From NORP110 sp051251595 (GTDB lineage Bacteria; Pseudomonadota; Alphaproteobacteria; Rhodobacterales; Rhodobacteraceae), in contig JBPOFA010000003.1 in NCBI GenBank assembly GCA_051251595.1, forward strand, positions 310,001 to 374,000: a DNA stretch of 64,000 nucleotides. Reading direction: 5' to 3'. Each line of letters starts with the position of its first letter. Positions within the stretch are counted from its first letter, which is position 1. A model generated the notes under the pieces. That model was not told the origin of the DNA. It made no database searches and saw only the letters and a list, made by a program, of their open reading frames with translations. Below are positions 1 to 8,295 of the stretch, piece by piece. A program made the position numbers and the translations under genes.

Positions 1-801
1 GCACATGACGTTGAACGTCAGGCCCCGAACGTGTTCCGCATGCGCCTGCTGGGCGCAGAGGTCGTGTCCGTCACATCCGGGCGCGGCACGCTCAAGGACG
101 CGATGAACGACGCGCTGCGCGACTGGGTGACCAATGTGCGCGACACGTTCTATTGCATCGGCACCGTGGCCGGACCGCACCCATACCCGGCCATGGTTCG
201 CGATTTCCAGTCGATCATCGGCAAAGAGGTCCGCACCCAACTTGCCGCGCAAGAGGGCGAAGGCCGTCTGCCCGATACGCTGATTGCGGCCATCGGCGGT
301 GGTTCTAACGCAATGGGGCTGTTCTTCCCGTTTCTTGATGACCCGTCGGTACGGATCATCGGGGTAGAGGCTGGCGGCAAAGGCGTGAACGACAAGTTCG
401 AACATTGCGCATCCCTGACAGGCGGGCGTCCCGGCGTGCTGCACGGCAACCGGACCTATCTGTTGCAAGACGATGATGGCCAAATCCTGGAAGGATTTTC
501 CATCTCGGCCGGGCTGGATTATCCTGGCATCGGGCCAGAGCATTCCTGGCTGCATGAAACCAAGCGCGCAGAATATGTGTCCATTACCGACAAAGAAGCG
601 CTAGAGGCGTTTCAGCTCAGCTGTGCTCTGGAAGGGATCATTCCCGCGCTGGAACCCAGCCACGCCTTGGCCCATGTGATGAAAATCGCGCCGGATTTGC
701 CCAAGGACCATATCATCGTGATGAATATGTGTGGGCGCGGCGACAAGGATATCTTTACCGTCGCCAAGCATCTGGGCGTTAAGATCGACGTGGGCGGTTA
801 A
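1..801 (+). CDS. trpB: Tryptophan synthase beta chain, C-terminal part
   Basis: PLP enzyme that condenses indole with serine in the last step of tryptophan synthesis, as an alpha2-beta2 complex with TrpA in the cytoplasm. The reading frame is open from base 1, so the gene is cut by the window edge. About 266 residues are visible out of roughly 400 in the family. The phosphate-binding loop IGGGSNAMG lies near visible residue 98 and the terminal GRGDKD motif near residue 244. The residue before GRGDKD is Cys, where E. coli TrpB has Ser near the PLP ring nitrogen; both occur in the family. The stop is followed by the convergent pth gene after 17 bases. The assignment is secure; the true start lies outside the window. 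Confidence 0.97.
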   Translation, partial: AHDVERQAPNVFRMRLLGAEVVSVTSGRGTLKDAMNDALRDWVTNVRDTFYCIGTVAGPHPYPAMVRDFQSIIGKEVRTQLAAQEGEGRLPDTLIAAIGGGSNAMGLFFPFLDDPSVRIIGVEAGGKGVNDKFEHCASLTGGRPGVLHGNRTYLLQDDDGQILEGFSISAGLDYPGIGPEHSWLHETKRAEYVSITDKEALEAFQLSCALEGIIPALEPSHALAHVMKIAPDLPKDHIIVMNMCGRGDKDIFTVAKHLGVKIDVGG

Positions 802-818
802 CCCCGCCTGCGTTTGGC

Positions 819-1523
819 CTAACGGAATTTATCGATCAGTTTTTGCAAGGGGCTGACCTCTGACGCGGGGTCCGGCTCTGGCGCTTTTGCCGCAGGCTTG
901 GGCGTCGGCTTGGCCTTGGGCGTCGCTGCCGGTTTCGCAGTGGTCGAAGACCGCGGCGGGGCCACGCGCAGGGCCACAGCGTTCAGAAAACGCCCGCTGT
1001 CCCCTTCGGCCAAATCCTTGGCCCCATCTCCAATGCCACGCAGCAGATCGTCCAGCCAGTCCTGATCCGCCTTGGAAAAATCATGCAACACATAGCCCGG
1101 CACCCGGTCTTTGTGGCCCGGATGGCCCACGCCAATGCGCACGCGGGAATAATGCGGGCTGATATGCTGATGGATGGAGCGCAAGCCATTATGCCCGGCA
1201 TGTCCACCGCCATCCTTCACCCGGCACTTGCCCGGTGCCAGATCGATTTCGTCATGAAATACAGTGACATCGGTGCTGTCGAGCTTGTAAAACCGCATCG
1301 CTTCACTGACCGATTGCCCAGAGAGGTTCATGAAGGTTTCAGGCTTGAGCAGCACAATCTTTTCACGGCCCAATTTGCCCTCGGAAACCTTGCCCTGAAA
1401 CTTTGCCCGCCATGGGGCAAAGCCATGATCCGCCGCGATCTGATCCACGGCCATAAACCCGACATTGTGACGGTTCTGCGCATATTTGGGCCCCGGATTC
1501 CCGAGACCAACAAAAAGTTTCAT
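819..1523 (-). CDS. pth: Peptidyl-tRNA hydrolase with Pro/Ala/Lys-rich tail
   Basis: Releases peptides from prematurely dropped peptidyl-tRNA so that the tRNA is recycled. The 234-residue product starts MKLFVGLGNPG, the canonical Pth N-terminus. An upstream in-frame extension is unconserved and was rejected; AAAGGGA lies before the chosen ATG. The catalytic surroundings are present: NRHNVGF (His near residue 20), FHDEID (Asp near 94) and GGGHAGHNGLRS (Asn near 114). Residues from about 185 onward form a low-complexity tail rich in Pro, Ala and Lys, ending in SPLQKLIDKFR. This makes the protein about 40 residues longer than E. coli Pth. It lies downstream of rplY on the same strand, a common pairing in bacteria. 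Confidence 0.96.
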   Translation of the reverse strand: MKLFVGLGNPGPKYAQNRHNVGFMAVDQIAADHGFAPWRAKFQGKVSEGKLGREKIVLLKPETFMNLSGQSVSEAMRFYKLDSTDVTVFHDEIDLAPGKCRVKDGGGHAGHNGLRSIHQHISPHYSRVRIGVGHPGHKDRVPGYVLHDFSKADQDWLDDLLRGIGDGAKDLAEGDSGRFLNAVALRVAPPRSSTTAKPAATPKAKPTPKPAAKAPEPDPASEVSPLQKLIDKFR

Positions 1524-1589
1524 CTGATTTTCCCTTTGGCGCGTTGCGGGCAGATTAGCGGTTAGGGCAGGGGCGGGCAACGCCCCTTA

Positions 1590-1622
1590 AAACGAAACAC
1601 GGGGCCCAAGGGCCCCGTGCTG
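1590..1622 (-). terminator. Rho-independent terminator after rplY
   Basis: A 10-bp GC-rich inverted repeat (CACGGGGCCC at 1598-1607 pairing with GGGCCCCGTG at 1610-1619) lies just after the rplY stop. On the minus strand it is followed by TTTCGTTTT. It would separate rplY from pth transcription at least in part. Confidence 0.75.
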
Positions 1623-1643
1623 CAATACGATGTGAAACCGTTT

Positions 1644-2300
1644 TTATTCTTCGGCGGCTGCTTCTGGCGCGGCCTCTTCACCGGCTTCTGAATCTGCACC
1701 ATCTTCGTCTTCGTCATCAGATGACCGCAAAGCGCTTGGCGCCGAGATATTCGCAATCACAAAGTCACGATCGATCGTTGGCTTAGCGCCAGCGGGCAAT
1801 GTAACGTCAGAGATATGTGCGATATCGCCGATATCCATCTCACCCAGATCAATCTGGATGCTTTCTGGAATATCGCCAGCTGTCACAGTCAGTTCCACCT
1901 CAGGGCGCACAACCGTAAGAACGCCGCCCTTTTTGATGCCTGGTGCTGTTTCTTCGTTGATGAACTCAACTGGAATAAACAGTGCGATTTGTGTTGTCCG
2001 CTTCAGGCGCATCAGGTCCAGGTGCGTCGGAAGGTCTTTTACAACATCACGCTGCACGTCACGGCAAATCACGCGAACATCGTCGTGGCCTTCAACTTTG
2101 ATGTTGAAGAGCGTTGACAAAAAGCGTCCTGCTTTCAGGCGTTTCAGCAATGCGTTGTAAGGGATATTGATCGGAAGCGGATCTTCTCCGCCGCCATATA
2201 CAATGCCAGGTACGTCGCCATTACGGCGAGCTTGACGAGCGGCCCCCTTGCCTGTCCCCGTCCGTACCGTGGCGTGAAGATCTGGGATCTCACCAGCCAT
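1644..2300 (-). CDS. rplY: 50S ribosomal protein L25/Ctc family
   Basis: 5S rRNA-binding protein of the large subunit, in the long (CTC/TL5) form with an added C-terminal beta domain. The product is 218 residues and starts MAGEIPDLHATVRTG, preceded by TATAGGAGAATAACC, a good ribosome site. The longer frame upstream lacks conservation. The L25 N-domain covers roughly residues 1-95 (RRNGDVPGIVYGG; LLKRLKAGRF) and the TL5 domain residues 100-190. The tail is acidic and Glu/Ala-rich (EDEDGADSEAGEEAAPEA), as is usual for alphaproteobacterial L25. Followed by its own terminator and then pth. Confidence 0.96.
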   Translation of the reverse strand: MAGEIPDLHATVRTGTGKGAARQARRNGDVPGIVYGGGEDPLPINIPYNALLKRLKAGRFLSTLFNIKVEGHDDVRVICRDVQRDVVKDLPTHLDLMRLKRTTQIALFIPVEFINEETAPGIKKGGVLTVVRPEVELTVTAGDIPESIQIDLGEMDIGDIAHISDVTLPAGAKPTIDRDFVIANISAPSALRSSDDEDEDGADSEAGEEAAPEAAAEE

Positions 2301-2548
2301 GGTTATTCTCCTATAAGTCGGGCATCCTCCAAGGGTGCATGCCCATGTGAAAGGCGGCGTATAGGCCAGATTCGCCCTTTTGGGAAGGGTGGATTTTGCA
2401 AACCGCGTGATTTGCAAAATATGACGCGGTTTGGCGCCGGTCGGGGCCGGGTCTGCGGCGCTCTTCAGATCACGATTGAAATTGCTTCTCGATTGACTGC
2501 GGTGAACGATGCCAAATAAATGGGCAACGCAATTCAGGAACCGAACCG

Positions 2549-3010
2549 ATGAACACCGATTTTGAAAAACCCTTTACCCCTCCGCCGACAATTTTTTTAG
2601 TTGCTCTTTTCATTGGTATTGGGCTGGGCGTGTTCTTCCCGTGGTCGGTTTTCCCTTGGCTTGTTCAGGCCACTTTGGGACCATTGTTGGTTTTGGTCGG
2701 CGTTTTCGCAATTCGTCAGTCCATGAAAGACATCGAAGCCGCCGCAACAACCTACGACCCCTATGATGTTTCGACAGCGCTCGTGACATCGGGAATCTAC
2801 CAGCGCTCACGAAATCCGGGATATCTGGGCCTGGCCATCATCCAGCTTGGCCTCGCCATAACAATCGACAACATGTGGATCGTCGCAACTGGTCTGATCG
2901 CTGTCATCGTGACCACCCATTTTGTTATTCGACTGGAAGAGCGTAAACTCACAGATGCGTTCGGCGAGGCCTACACCGCATATCAAAAGCGCGTCCGCCG
3001 TTGGATATGA
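2549..3010 (+). CDS. Isoprenylcysteine carboxyl methyltransferase-like membrane protein
   Basis: A 153-residue integral membrane protein of the ICMT/PEMT methyltransferase superfamily. Three hydrophobic segments (about residues 14-33, 36-58 and 95-128) precede the SAM-binding region. The family signature is visible as SGIYQRSRNPGYLG near residue 78 and LEERKLTDAFGEAYTAYQK near the C-terminus. The substrate is unknown; bacterial members methylate lipids, thiols or small molecules, not prenylated proteins. CAGGAACC lies before the ATG. It stands alone and converges on the next small gene. Family assignment is firm, function open. Confidence 0.8.
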   Translation: MNTDFEKPFTPPPTIFLVALFIGIGLGVFFPWSVFPWLVQATLGPLLVLVGVFAIRQSMKDIEAAATTYDPYDVSTALVTSGIYQRSRNPGYLGLAIIQLGLAITIDNMWIVATGLIAVIVTTHFVIRLEERKLTDAFGEAYTAYQKRVRRWI

Positions 3011-3133
3011 GGACGGTTTCAACCCCCCAAGCATTGGGTTGGTTGATGTAAAACTCTACCGTGGTCGATCCGTTCAAAATGTAATTTCATTTCGAATTTC
3101 ACAGGCACCAACAACGCGCCTGACAAAGCAGAG

Positions 3134-3433
3134 CTACCCGCATAATTGCTTGGCGGCTTCTGCAAATTGTTTGTAGCGCGCCCAAAAATCTTCGTCACTG
3201 GCGCGGTCAGACCGTCGCTTGGACTGTGCCAGCTCTGGGTCTTTGAACAGTTTAACGGCCGTCTTTTGGTCTTTCGGCGACAAGGTCAGATCCGCAACAT
3301 CCTGAATGCATCCGCACAGGGTGCCATTCGCCGCCGCCCTGTCAGAGCTTTTGCACACACGTTCCAGATTGCTTGAAAGGCTGACCTGCGGAAATGCCAT
3401 AAGGCACAGAAGAACGACCAGTTTACGCTTCAT
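3134..3433 (-). CDS. Small secreted Cys-containing protein, unknown function
   Basis: 99 residues with an N-terminal signal peptide (MKRKLVVLLCLMAFPQVSLS, cleavage probably near residue 20). The mature part is helical and charged, with cysteines at about residues 27, 40, 42 and at the C-terminus (AAKQLCG). The pattern VCKSSDRAAANGTLCGC suggests a disulfide-linked periplasmic protein. I do not recognise a named family with certainty. It stands alone between a convergent methyltransferase-like gene and the divergent glycosyltransferase cassette. Confidence 0.65.
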   Translation of the reverse strand: MKRKLVVLLCLMAFPQVSLSSNLERVCKSSDRAAANGTLCGCIQDVADLTLSPKDQKTAVKLFKDPELAQSKRRSDRASDEDFWARYKQFAEAAKQLCG

Positions 3434-3629
3434 CGACTAACCTCATCGCTGCTTTTTTGTGAATTTTGCCAGATCAATCCCTACAGATCAAATCACAATC
3501 TTAACATTTGGCCTCGGCCAGGGCGCGTTTCGTACCGTCATCCGCCGGTTTTCGCCAAACCATGGTCTGTTCATTCTAAACCGAACGCGCTAAGACCCAA
3601 ACGAAAGCAGGACAAACGGAAATCGCCGC

Positions 3630-4358
3630 ATGGTGCAGGTCTCTATCGTTATCCCAATAAAGAACGAAGCCGATAATATTGGTGGCCTGATCGATGGCAT
3701 CCAATCGGCATGCACAGGTGTTGCCGCGTTTGAAATCATCGTTGTGGATGATGGGTCAACCGACGCCTCCCCACAGGTCGTGCGCGACAAGATGAAAGAG
3801 CTGCCAAACCTGCGACTGCTGCAACATGCCCAATCGGGTGGCCAAAGTGCGGCGGTACATTCCGGTGTTCTGGCCGCAAAGGGCAGCCTGATTGCCACGC
3901 TGGATGGCGACGGCCAAAACCCCCCCGAAGAACTGCCAAAGCTGTTGGCCCCGTTGCTGGCGGCAGATGCTGCGCCCAAACTGGGCCTCGTGGCCGGGCA
4001 GCGGGTGAAACGCCAAGACACGATGTCCAAGAAAATGGCGTCGAAATTTGCCAATAACCTGCGCTCTGCCTTGCTCAAAGACGGCACCCGCGACACGGGC
4101 TGCGGGCTCAAGGCCTTTCGCCGGGACGCTTTTTTGACCCTTCCGTATTTCAATCACATGCACCGCTATCTGCCCGCCTTGTTCAAGCGGGCCGATTACG
4201 AGGTCGCCCATGTAGATGTCAGCCACCGCCAACGCGGGGCAGGGTCCTCTAATTATTCTAATTTTCAACGCGGTCTGGTCGGCATTGTCGATCTGTTCGG
4301 CGTATCCTGGCTGTTGCGCAGGCGCAAAAACGCGACGTTTACCGAGGTTGATGAATGA
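3630..4358 (+). CDS. Glycosyltransferase family 2, polyprenyl-phosphate sugar synthase type
   Basis: A GT-A fold transferase of the DPM1/ArnC type, expected to move a sugar from a nucleotide donor onto polyprenyl phosphate at the inner membrane. The 242-residue product opens with VSIVIPIKNEADNIGGLI, then VVDDGSTDASP (about 36-46) and the metal-binding DGDGQNPPEE near 94. It has CGLKAFRRD near 157. No C-terminal membrane helices are visible, unlike ArnC. It overlaps the next gene by four bases (ATGA) and forms a three-gene cassette with it and a GT39 transferase, as in lipid A aminoarabinose or galacturonic acid systems. Confidence 0.88.
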   Translation: MVQVSIVIPIKNEADNIGGLIDGIQSACTGVAAFEIIVVDDGSTDASPQVVRDKMKELPNLRLLQHAQSGGQSAAVHSGVLAAKGSLIATLDGDGQNPPEELPKLLAPLLAADAAPKLGLVAGQRVKRQDTMSKKMASKFANNLRSALLKDGTRDTGCGLKAFRRDAFLTLPYFNHMHRYLPALFKRADYEVAHVDVSHRQRGAGSSNYSNFQRGLVGIVDLFGVSWLLRRRKNATFTEVDE

Positions 4359-4672
4359 ACGCTTTGTTTAATTTCCTGAATGTCGAAAACTGGTTTGAGT
4401 TCTGGTGGGTGGCCTTCGGTCTTGCCGGGCAGCTGATGTTTTCAGGCCGCTTCATCGTGCAATGGCTTGCATCAGAGCGCGTCGGACGTTCTGTCGTGCC
4501 TGTGGCCTTTTGGTATTTCTCTATCGCGGGCGGGATCATTCTGTTCACCTACGCGGTCTATCGCGGCGATCCGGTGTTTATCCTGGGCCAGTCGCTTGGG
4601 CTGTTCATCTATTCCCGTAACCTGTGGCTGATCTATTCAGAGAAAAAGAAAAGTGGCCTTGCAAACGAATAG
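4355..4672 (+). CDS. LAB_N domain small membrane protein
   Basis: 105 residues related to the N-terminal domain found beside lipid-A-disaccharide synthases (LAB_N). Three to four membrane segments are visible, with the conserved GQLMFSGRFIVQWLASE, VPVAFWYFSIAGG and LGQSLGLFIYSRNLWLI stretches. It resembles small multidrug-type (ArnE/F-like) proteins in size and topology. Its place between a polyprenyl-phosphate glycosyltransferase and a GT39 enzyme suggests a role in flipping the lipid-linked sugar; that role is inference. Overlaps both neighbours (4 bp upstream, 20 bp downstream). Confidence 0.85.
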   Translation: MNALFNFLNVENWFEFWWVAFGLAGQLMFSGRFIVQWLASERVGRSVVPVAFWYFSIAGGIILFTYAVYRGDPVFILGQSLGLFIYSRNLWLIYSEKKKSGLANE

Positions 4673-6104
4673 CTGGCTGCGGCCGGCCTTTCTGATTGTC
4701 GGGATCATCACGGTCCTGCGCATTGTCGCGCTTGGGTTTTCTGATCTCGATGTCTTCGTGGATGAGGCGCAGTATTGGTTCTGGGGACAGAACCTGGATT
4801 TCGGCTATTATTCCAAACCGCCCCTGTCCGCCTGGATCATCCGCGCTGTCACCGATCTGGCAGGCAGCGATTCAGCCTTCTGGATCCGGTTTCCAACCCC
4901 GCTGTTTCACGCCGCAACCGCGCTGATCCTTGGGGCCTTGGCCAACCGTCTTTATGGACGCATGGCCGCGATCTGGGTGGCTGTGTCCTATGCCACGCTG
5001 CCCATTGTGGCTGTGGGCAGCACCTTGATGTCCACAGATACGATCATGGCGCCGTTCTTTGTGGCCGCGTTTTTCTATTTCCTGCGCGCCGTAGACACAG
5101 ACCGTCTGGGCGATGCCCTGTTGGCCGGCGCAATGCTGGGACTTGCCTTCATGGCAAAATACGCCGCTGTGTATTTCCTGATCGGGGCGGGGCTGGCTGC
5201 GATTTTCGTGCCAACGATGCGCCTGTCCCTGCGCAATTGGGCAGGGCTGCTTGTGGTCTTTGGGGCCGTCATCGCGCCGAACGTGATCTGGAACCTGACC
5301 CATGATCTGACCACCGTGCAGCACACATTGGACAATGTCGAATGGGTGAGAGAGCCAAGCCCTTCCAGCGGCATCAACCTGAACCATTTTGGCGAATTCA
5401 TCGCCTCGCAATTCATGGCCGTGGGACCGGTGATCCTTGTCACGATGTTCTTGCTGATCGGAAAGGCAAACGACCCAAAAATCCGCGGGCTTTTGCTGTT
5501 CGCGCTGCCCATTTTGCTGTTGGTCTCGGTGCAGGCCCTGCTGTCCCGCGCTTACGGAAACTGGGCCTTTGCGGCCTATTTCGCCGGTGTTCTGGTGGCG
5601 GTGCCCTGGCTTTACACCTATGCCCGCGCCTGGCTGGGGATTAGTCTGATCTTTAACCTTGTGCTATGCGTGGCCTTGCCCGTGCTTAGCATCATCGGGG
5701 ACACGCTTTATCTTGGGCGCGAACAGCCTGTGATGGTGCGCTATACCGGACGCGACGAAACCAGCACCCGCATCCTAGAGATCGCCAAGGAAAATGGCGA
5801 CCTGCCAATCGTGGCCCATAATCGCGATATTCTGGCCGACCTGTTCTATACTGGAAAAGGGCAGGGGGTTTCCTTTTATTCAGTGGCCCCGCGCGGACGC
5901 CCCGCACATTACTACCAACAAAACTTTGCCCTGCCGGATGATTTTGACAGCCCGGTTTTGTTTGTCACCAAAGGCGCGGATCTGGTCTGCGATGACCAAA
6001 AACAAAAGCCGCTGACACGGATAAAGACCGATGACACGGCCTATTATCTGGATTGGTACCGCGCCTATATCGTGGACCCGGCCTGTTTTGGCGAAATGAA
6101 CTAA
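4653..6104 (+). CDS. GT39 (ArnT/PMT-like) glycosyltransferase
   Basis: A 483-residue polytopic inner-membrane enzyme with a GT-C fold. It would take the sugar from the polyprenyl carrier on the periplasmic side and place it on lipid A, core or another acceptor. The first periplasmic loop carries the catalytic acidic motif DVFVDEAQYWFW (residues 34-44), then GYYSKPPLSAW (51-61). About ten hydrophobic helices follow, with a soluble C-terminal domain from about residue 365. It starts with GTG 20 bases inside the preceding gene, which indicates translational coupling. The acceptor and the sugar cannot be read from sequence. Confidence 0.87.
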   Translation: MALQTNSWLRPAFLIVGIITVLRIVALGFSDLDVFVDEAQYWFWGQNLDFGYYSKPPLSAWIIRAVTDLAGSDSAFWIRFPTPLFHAATALILGALANRLYGRMAAIWVAVSYATLPIVAVGSTLMSTDTIMAPFFVAAFFYFLRAVDTDRLGDALLAGAMLGLAFMAKYAAVYFLIGAGLAAIFVPTMRLSLRNWAGLLVVFGAVIAPNVIWNLTHDLTTVQHTLDNVEWVREPSPSSGINLNHFGEFIASQFMAVGPVILVTMFLLIGKANDPKIRGLLLFALPILLLVSVQALLSRAYGNWAFAAYFAGVLVAVPWLYTYARAWLGISLIFNLVLCVALPVLSIIGDTLYLGREQPVMVRYTGRDETSTRILEIAKENGDLPIVAHNRDILADLFYTGKGQGVSFYSVAPRGRPAHYYQQNFALPDDFDSPVLFVTKGADLVCDDQKQKPLTRIKTDDTAYYLDWYRAYIVDPACFGEMN

Positions 6105-6110
6105 GCCCGC

Positions 6111-7505
6111 CTAGTCCAGCGACATGCGGTTCCAGGCGTCAAGCGCTGCGATCTTATAAGCCTCGGCCAGCGTGGGATAGTTGAACGCGTTCTGCACGAA
6201 ATAATCCAACGTCCCCTTAAGATTGATCACCGCCTGCCCAATATGGATCAGCTCTGTCGCGCCTTCGCCCACGATATGGCAGCCCAGCAAACGCCGGGTC
6301 TTGAGTGAAAAGATCAATTTCAGCATCCCGGTGTTCAACCCCATGATGTGCCCCCGAGAGGTCTCTCGGAACCGCGCAACGCCGCATTCATAGGGAATGT
6401 TGCGTTCTCGGATTTCCTCTTCGGTCATGCCGATTGTCGAAATCTCTGGTACGGCGTAAATCCCATAGGGAAAGAACTCTGGCGCCTTATAGGCTTCTTT
6501 GCCAAGCGCATGGCAAATCGCAATGCGCCCCTGTTCCATAGAGGTCGAGGCAAGGCTGGGAAACCCGATCACATCGCCTGCCGCATAGATATGCGGCACT
6601 TCTGTCTGGAACGTCTCTGGGTCGACCCGCAGCCGCCCGCGATGATCCGGGACCAGCCCGGTTGCGTCCAGGTTCAGACTGGCCGTCGCGCCCATGCGCC
6701 CGGCGGCAAACAAAACAATATCAGATCGGATCACCCGACCGCCTTCCATGTCAATCTGGCAGCCCCCGTTTTCCAACTTGGTGATCTTTTCCGCCTTCCG
6801 ACCAAAGCGCAAAACCATCCCCCGGTCGCGCAGTTGATGGGTGAAATCCCCGATGATTTCACGGTCAATGAAATCCAGCATACTGTCGCGCGGTTCCACC
6901 AGCGTCACATGCACATCCAGAGCACTGAAAATCGTGGCATATTCAATGCCAATCACCCCGGCACCGATCACGGTCATTGACCGGGGCAGCTCTTTCAGGT
7001 CCAAAATCTCATCGCTGTCAAAGATCCGCTCATCGCCGAAATCGATGTCATCCGGGCGAAACGGCACCGTGCCCACAGCCAACAGGAACCGATCCGCGGA
7101 AAAGGTAAAGGTTTCCCCTTCTTCGCCCAGCACTTCGATCGTGTTGGCATCAATGAAATGCGCCTCTCCACGCAGGGTGGTCACCTGATTGCGCGCAAAC
7201 TGATGTTCCAGAACCTCAACCTCATGGCCAAGCGTCATGTCCAGCCGTGCGCGCAAATCATCCGCGCTCAGATCTTGCTTCACCCGGTAGGACCGCCCGT
7301 AAAACCCCCGCTCGCGCCAGCCCGACAGGTTCAGCGCCGTTTCCCGCAAGGTTTTTGAAGGGATCGTACCGGTGTGCACAGACACACCACCAACCCGACG
7401 CCCGCGTTCCACCACCAGCACATCCAGCCCAAACTTGGCCGCCTGTATCGCCGCACGCCGCCCCGCAGGGCCACTGCCAATAACGATGACTTCGTAATGT
7501 TTCAT
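6111..7505 (-). CDS. sthA: Soluble pyridine nucleotide transhydrogenase (Si-specific)
   Basis: FAD flavoprotein that passes reducing equivalents between NADPH and NAD+. The 464-residue product has the disulfide-reductase fold: FAD Rossmann motif VIGSGPAGRRAA (about 7-18), NAD(P) motif VIGAGVIGIEYA, FAD motif YAAGDVIGFPSLAST, and C-terminal NAFNYPTLAEAY. The CxxxxC redox disulfide of lipoamide dehydrogenases is absent: the position reads GGVSVHTGTIPSKT. That marks SthA, and here even the single Cys kept in E. coli SthA is lost. The start at MKHYEVIVIG fits homologs; an in-frame ATG six codons upstream is an alternative. The last stop lies 7 bases from the convergent GT39 gene. Confidence 0.93.
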   Translation of the reverse strand: MKHYEVIVIGSGPAGRRAAIQAAKFGLDVLVVERGRRVGGVSVHTGTIPSKTLRETALNLSGWRERGFYGRSYRVKQDLSADDLRARLDMTLGHEVEVLEHQFARNQVTTLRGEAHFIDANTIEVLGEEGETFTFSADRFLLAVGTVPFRPDDIDFGDERIFDSDEILDLKELPRSMTVIGAGVIGIEYATIFSALDVHVTLVEPRDSMLDFIDREIIGDFTHQLRDRGMVLRFGRKAEKITKLENGGCQIDMEGGRVIRSDIVLFAAGRMGATASLNLDATGLVPDHRGRLRVDPETFQTEVPHIYAAGDVIGFPSLASTSMEQGRIAICHALGKEAYKAPEFFPYGIYAVPEISTIGMTEEEIRERNIPYECGVARFRETSRGHIMGLNTGMLKLIFSLKTRRLLGCHIVGEGATELIHIGQAVINLKGTLDYFVQNAFNYPTLAEAYKIAALDAWNRMSLD

Positions 7506-7656
7506 AGCTGCGCCGCGCTCCATCTGATGTCCAACCGCCTGGTTAGAGGACCTCAATACGCAGTATTGATCAATTTATTGTTGCTCTACACCGCAATTAA
7601 TTGCGCCCAGCCCCCGGCATGACGCGTTTTGAGGCAACTTTGCCCGACAAATGCGA

Positions 7657-8145
7657 TCAGACGAGCCCGCGGCTGCGGTATTTCCATTCCTGAACCGTCA
7701 GGAAAATCACCAGCAAATCCACCGCGCTTAGGAACAACAGCATCACACCACCGCCCATGGCCCAGTCGATCATCTGATAAACCACAAACAAGGACAGAAC
7801 CCCAATCCCGACCGGAAAGGCCCAGTCATATTCCTTAAGCAACGCGTAAGCCACGCTGACATGCAACAGCCCGTGGGCCGCGAAATAAATGGTGTAAAAC
7901 CGCATATCCGCGTGGGGCAAAGCATGGCTAAGGGACAAAACCTTGGTGGCAATGAAATCATGCGGATCCTGCGCCAGTTCAACCTTGGCAAACCGCATCG
8001 CTATGGCTGGAATCCGGTCGGTGATCCCAAGGGCAATCGCGGCGGCAATGACCAGCTGGATCACGCCCAAAGCGGCTTTGCCAGACAAGGTTACAACATA
8101 GACGAGATGCCCAAACCGTTCGGATTCTGTTAATGCGCGTATCAT
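7657..8145 (-). CDS. DUF2127 family membrane protein
   Basis: A 162-residue protein with four predicted membrane helices (about 17-38, 66-84, 95-116 and 125-148), matching the DUF2127 layout of small four-helix proteins. FYTIYFAAHGLLH is the conserved central motif with a membrane-embedded His. The start at MIRALTESERFG is chosen because the upstream in-frame stretch reads as unconserved leader; the ribosome site is weak. No function is known. It is divergent to lepA across about 150 bases. Confidence 0.75.
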   Translation of the reverse strand: MIRALTESERFGHLVYVVTLSGKAALGVIQLVIAAAIALGITDRIPAIAMRFAKVELAQDPHDFIATKVLSLSHALPHADMRFYTIYFAAHGLLHVSVAYALLKEYDWAFPVGIGVLSLFVVYQMIDWAMGGGVMLLFLSAVDLLVIFLTVQEWKYRSRGLV

Positions 8146-8295
8146 CAATTCTGTCAAACAAGATGGATTGGCGGCACCTATCTGCGGGACAGGGGGCAAA
8201 GTCAACCATTTGGGGCCCGGTTTGACCCAACCAGAACGGCTTTGACGCATTGTGACGCTTGACCACCCCCCAAATCCGCATCATATCCATTTGCC

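Noticed and set aside
2493..2521. TTGACT-N17-ATAAAT as a sigma-70 promoter before the methyltransferase-like gene
   Set aside because: The -10 element is too weak to support without start-site data.
7555..7604. Small dyads AATACGCAGTATT and GCAATTAATTGC upstream of sthA
   Set aside because: Short and in an AT-rich gap where such dyads occur by chance; no regulator link seen.
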